In this document: positions 6,659-7,128 of the stretch, one piece after another
How positions within the stretch are numbered: the stretch's first letter is position 1
Layout: each line of letters begins with the position of its first letter
Assembly (NCBI GenBank): GCA_937880545.1
Contig: CALFKA010000230.1
Location: 1-7,128, forward strand
Length of the DNA: 7,128 bases
Origin: an uncultured Clostridia bacterium
GTDB taxonomy: Bacteria > Bacillota > Clostridia > Peptostreptococcales > Acidaminobacteraceae
Direction: 5' to 3'
Notes under the pieces: model-generated
Seen by the model: only the letters and a program-made list of their open reading frames with translations
Told to the model about the DNA's origin: nothing
Databases searched by the model: none
Program-made: the position numbers and the translations under genes

Positions 6659-6828
6659 TCGTTGCCCGCTTACCCACCATACAGGCCTTGGTATTCGGTT
6701 TCTGCCCGTCAAGCTACGATTTCGCTATGGCTTCCTCCCCCACACCTCTCGGTGCGAGACTTGCCAGTCGCTATGGGGTTCGTCGGCAACTACGCCCTCA
6801 CCACAGAGTGACGGCATGCCCGTCGTAC
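6659..6828 (-). mobile_element. Truncated group II intron: 5' end and part of domain I
   Basis: On the minus strand the stretch begins GTACG (6828-6824), close to the group II 5' consensus GUGYG. It then has CGGGCATGCCGTC, a segment with ACTGGCAAGTC...GGAGGAAGCC, and TTGACGGGCAGAAACCG, AATACCAAGGCCTGTATGG and TGGGTAAGCGGGC. These match in order and spacing, from memory, the domain I start of bacterial introns such as the Oceanobacillus iheyensis group IIC intron (CAAGGGUGUCC, GGAAGC, GUCUGAGGAACA, AUAUGAGGC, GAUGAGUUUGC). The rest of domain I, domains II-VI, the 3' splice site and the reverse transcriptase ORF are absent, so it cannot splice or move. It starts 4 nt beyond the T-tract of the terminator at 6832-6861, the placement expected of class IIC. 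Short frames running through it are not genes. The left boundary is approximate. Confidence 0.8.
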
Positions 6829-6831
6829 AGC

Positions 6832-6861
6832 AAAAAAACAGCAACGACTAATCGTTGCTGT
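6832..6861 (-). terminator. Strong intrinsic terminator behind the small membrane-protein gene
   Basis: On the minus strand a perfect 10-bp stem, ACAGCAACGA (6861-6852) with TCGTTGCTGT (6847-6838), has a 4-nt loop and runs straight into seven Ts (6838-6832). It starts 22 nt beyond the stop of the 42-residue gene. The same hairpin is the likely target of the intron that begins at 6828. Confidence 0.88.
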
Positions 6862-6883
6862 AACACGAAATACAAGTATTTAT

Positions 6884-7012
6884 TTATCTCATAAACAATA
6901 CGCTTCCCAAATTACTACTTGCTTGCATTATATAATATCCTATAATCAGTGCAGCTATAATTATGCTGATTGATATATGATATGTTTCAAAAAACTCTTT
7001 AATCTTTTTCAT
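6884..7012 (-). CDS. Small single-pass membrane protein, 42 residues
   Basis: A short gene of unknown function. The protein opens with a charged, Lys-rich segment (MKKIKEFFETYH, 1-12) and continues with an almost unbroken hydrophobic stretch (about residues 13-29, ISISIIIAALIIGYYIM), long enough for one membrane span. It ends in a short tail, QASSNLGSVLFMR. The positive N-terminus suggests an N-in orientation (positive-inside rule). Evidence that it is real: GGAGGG (7021-7016) with 4 nt between GGAGG and the ATG, a TATAAT box upstream, and a strong terminator 22 nt after the stop. All of these are on the same strand, and ATG/TAA delimit the frame cleanly. I do not recognise the family. It could be a regulatory or toxin-like small membrane peptide, but nothing here decides that, and no antitoxin is visible. 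Confidence 0.72.
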   Translation of the reverse strand: MKKIKEFFETYHISISIIIAALIIGYYIMQASSNLGSVLFMR

Positions 7013-7058
7013 TTACCCTCCACAAATTTTAATTATACAATTTAACTATACCATTAGA

Positions 7059-7087
7059 ATTATAACTTCTTCTAGAGGCTATTGCGA
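7059..7087 (-). promoter_or_regulatory. Possible promoter of the 42-residue gene
   Basis: A perfect TATAAT (7064-7059) has TCGCAA (7087-7082, 3 of 6 matches to TTGACA) at a 17-bp spacing. A second perfect TATAAT lies at 7037-7032 but has no -35 and would leave a very short leader. The region is AT-rich, so chance matches are likely. The first pair would give a leader of about 40 nt containing the GGAGG site. Confidence 0.35.
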
Positions 7088-7128
7088 TGTCTCACTTTTT
7101 CCTTCTAAAGGGCACCCTTCATCAACCC

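Noticed and set aside
6566..6894. Two plus-strand frames of 81 and 90 codons through the intron fragment
   Set aside because: They are antisense translations of group II intron RNA structure and the T-rich flank, with no ribosome binding site. Such frames are a common source of false hypothetical proteins.
1..7128. rRNA, tRNA, CRISPR array, phage genes or a replication origin
   Set aside because: None is visible: no cloverleaf-like segments with TTCGAATCC-type arms, no regular spaced repeats, no phage or replication proteins.

Overview
The window looks like the end of a draft-assembly contig from a low-to-mid-GC Gram-positive bacterium (Bacillota). The evidence is the pdhA-pdhB-pdhC-pdhD gene order with separate E1 alpha and beta subunits, a Bacillus-type PdhA sequence, strong AGGAGG-type ribosome binding sites before every pdh gene, and a group II intron fragment placed just behind an intrinsic terminator, a habit of bacterial class IIC introns. 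I cannot resolve the genus. Bases 1-22 are not biological: they match the end of the Illumina TruSeq adapter.

Layout. 23-175 is an AT-rich leader with a small dyad and no convincing promoter. 176-4895 is a tight four-gene operon for a complete pyruvate dehydrogenase complex: E1 alpha, E1 beta, E2 with one lipoyl domain, and E3. The genes overlap by 8 nt or are separated by 4-11 nt, so they are almost certainly co-transcribed and translationally linked. The operon ends at a long hairpin (4924-4966). Two minus-strand genes converge on it: a VOC/glyoxalase-fold metalloprotein (4970-5422) and, upstream of that, a cytosolic ferredoxin-reductase-like flavoprotein (5523-6233), with an intrinsic terminator between them. 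Neither has an assigned substrate.

6234-6883 (650 bp) holds no convincing gene. Read on the minus strand from right to left it contains: a strong intrinsic terminator (6832-6861); the 5' end of a group II intron, starting 4 nt past the T-tract and broken off after part of domain I (6828 down to about 6659); a purine-rich stretch with a coding-like but startless frame; a pair of 38-bp-spaced direct repeats overlapping a TTGACA element; and a leader of over 250 nt with a hairpin plus T-tract before the flavoprotein gene. At the right end is a short gene absent from long-ORF lists: a 42-residue single-pass membrane protein (6884-7012, minus) with a GGAGG site, a TATAAT box upstream and the terminator downstream. 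The last 270 bp are visibly more AT-rich than the pdh operon.

The four Pdh proteins together convert pyruvate to acetyl-CoA and CO2. The most notable protein-level oddity is that the E3 keeps its FAD, disulfide and His-Glu machinery but has lost most of the classical NAD-binding signature. The most notable DNA-level feature is the truncated intron behind the small gene's terminator.
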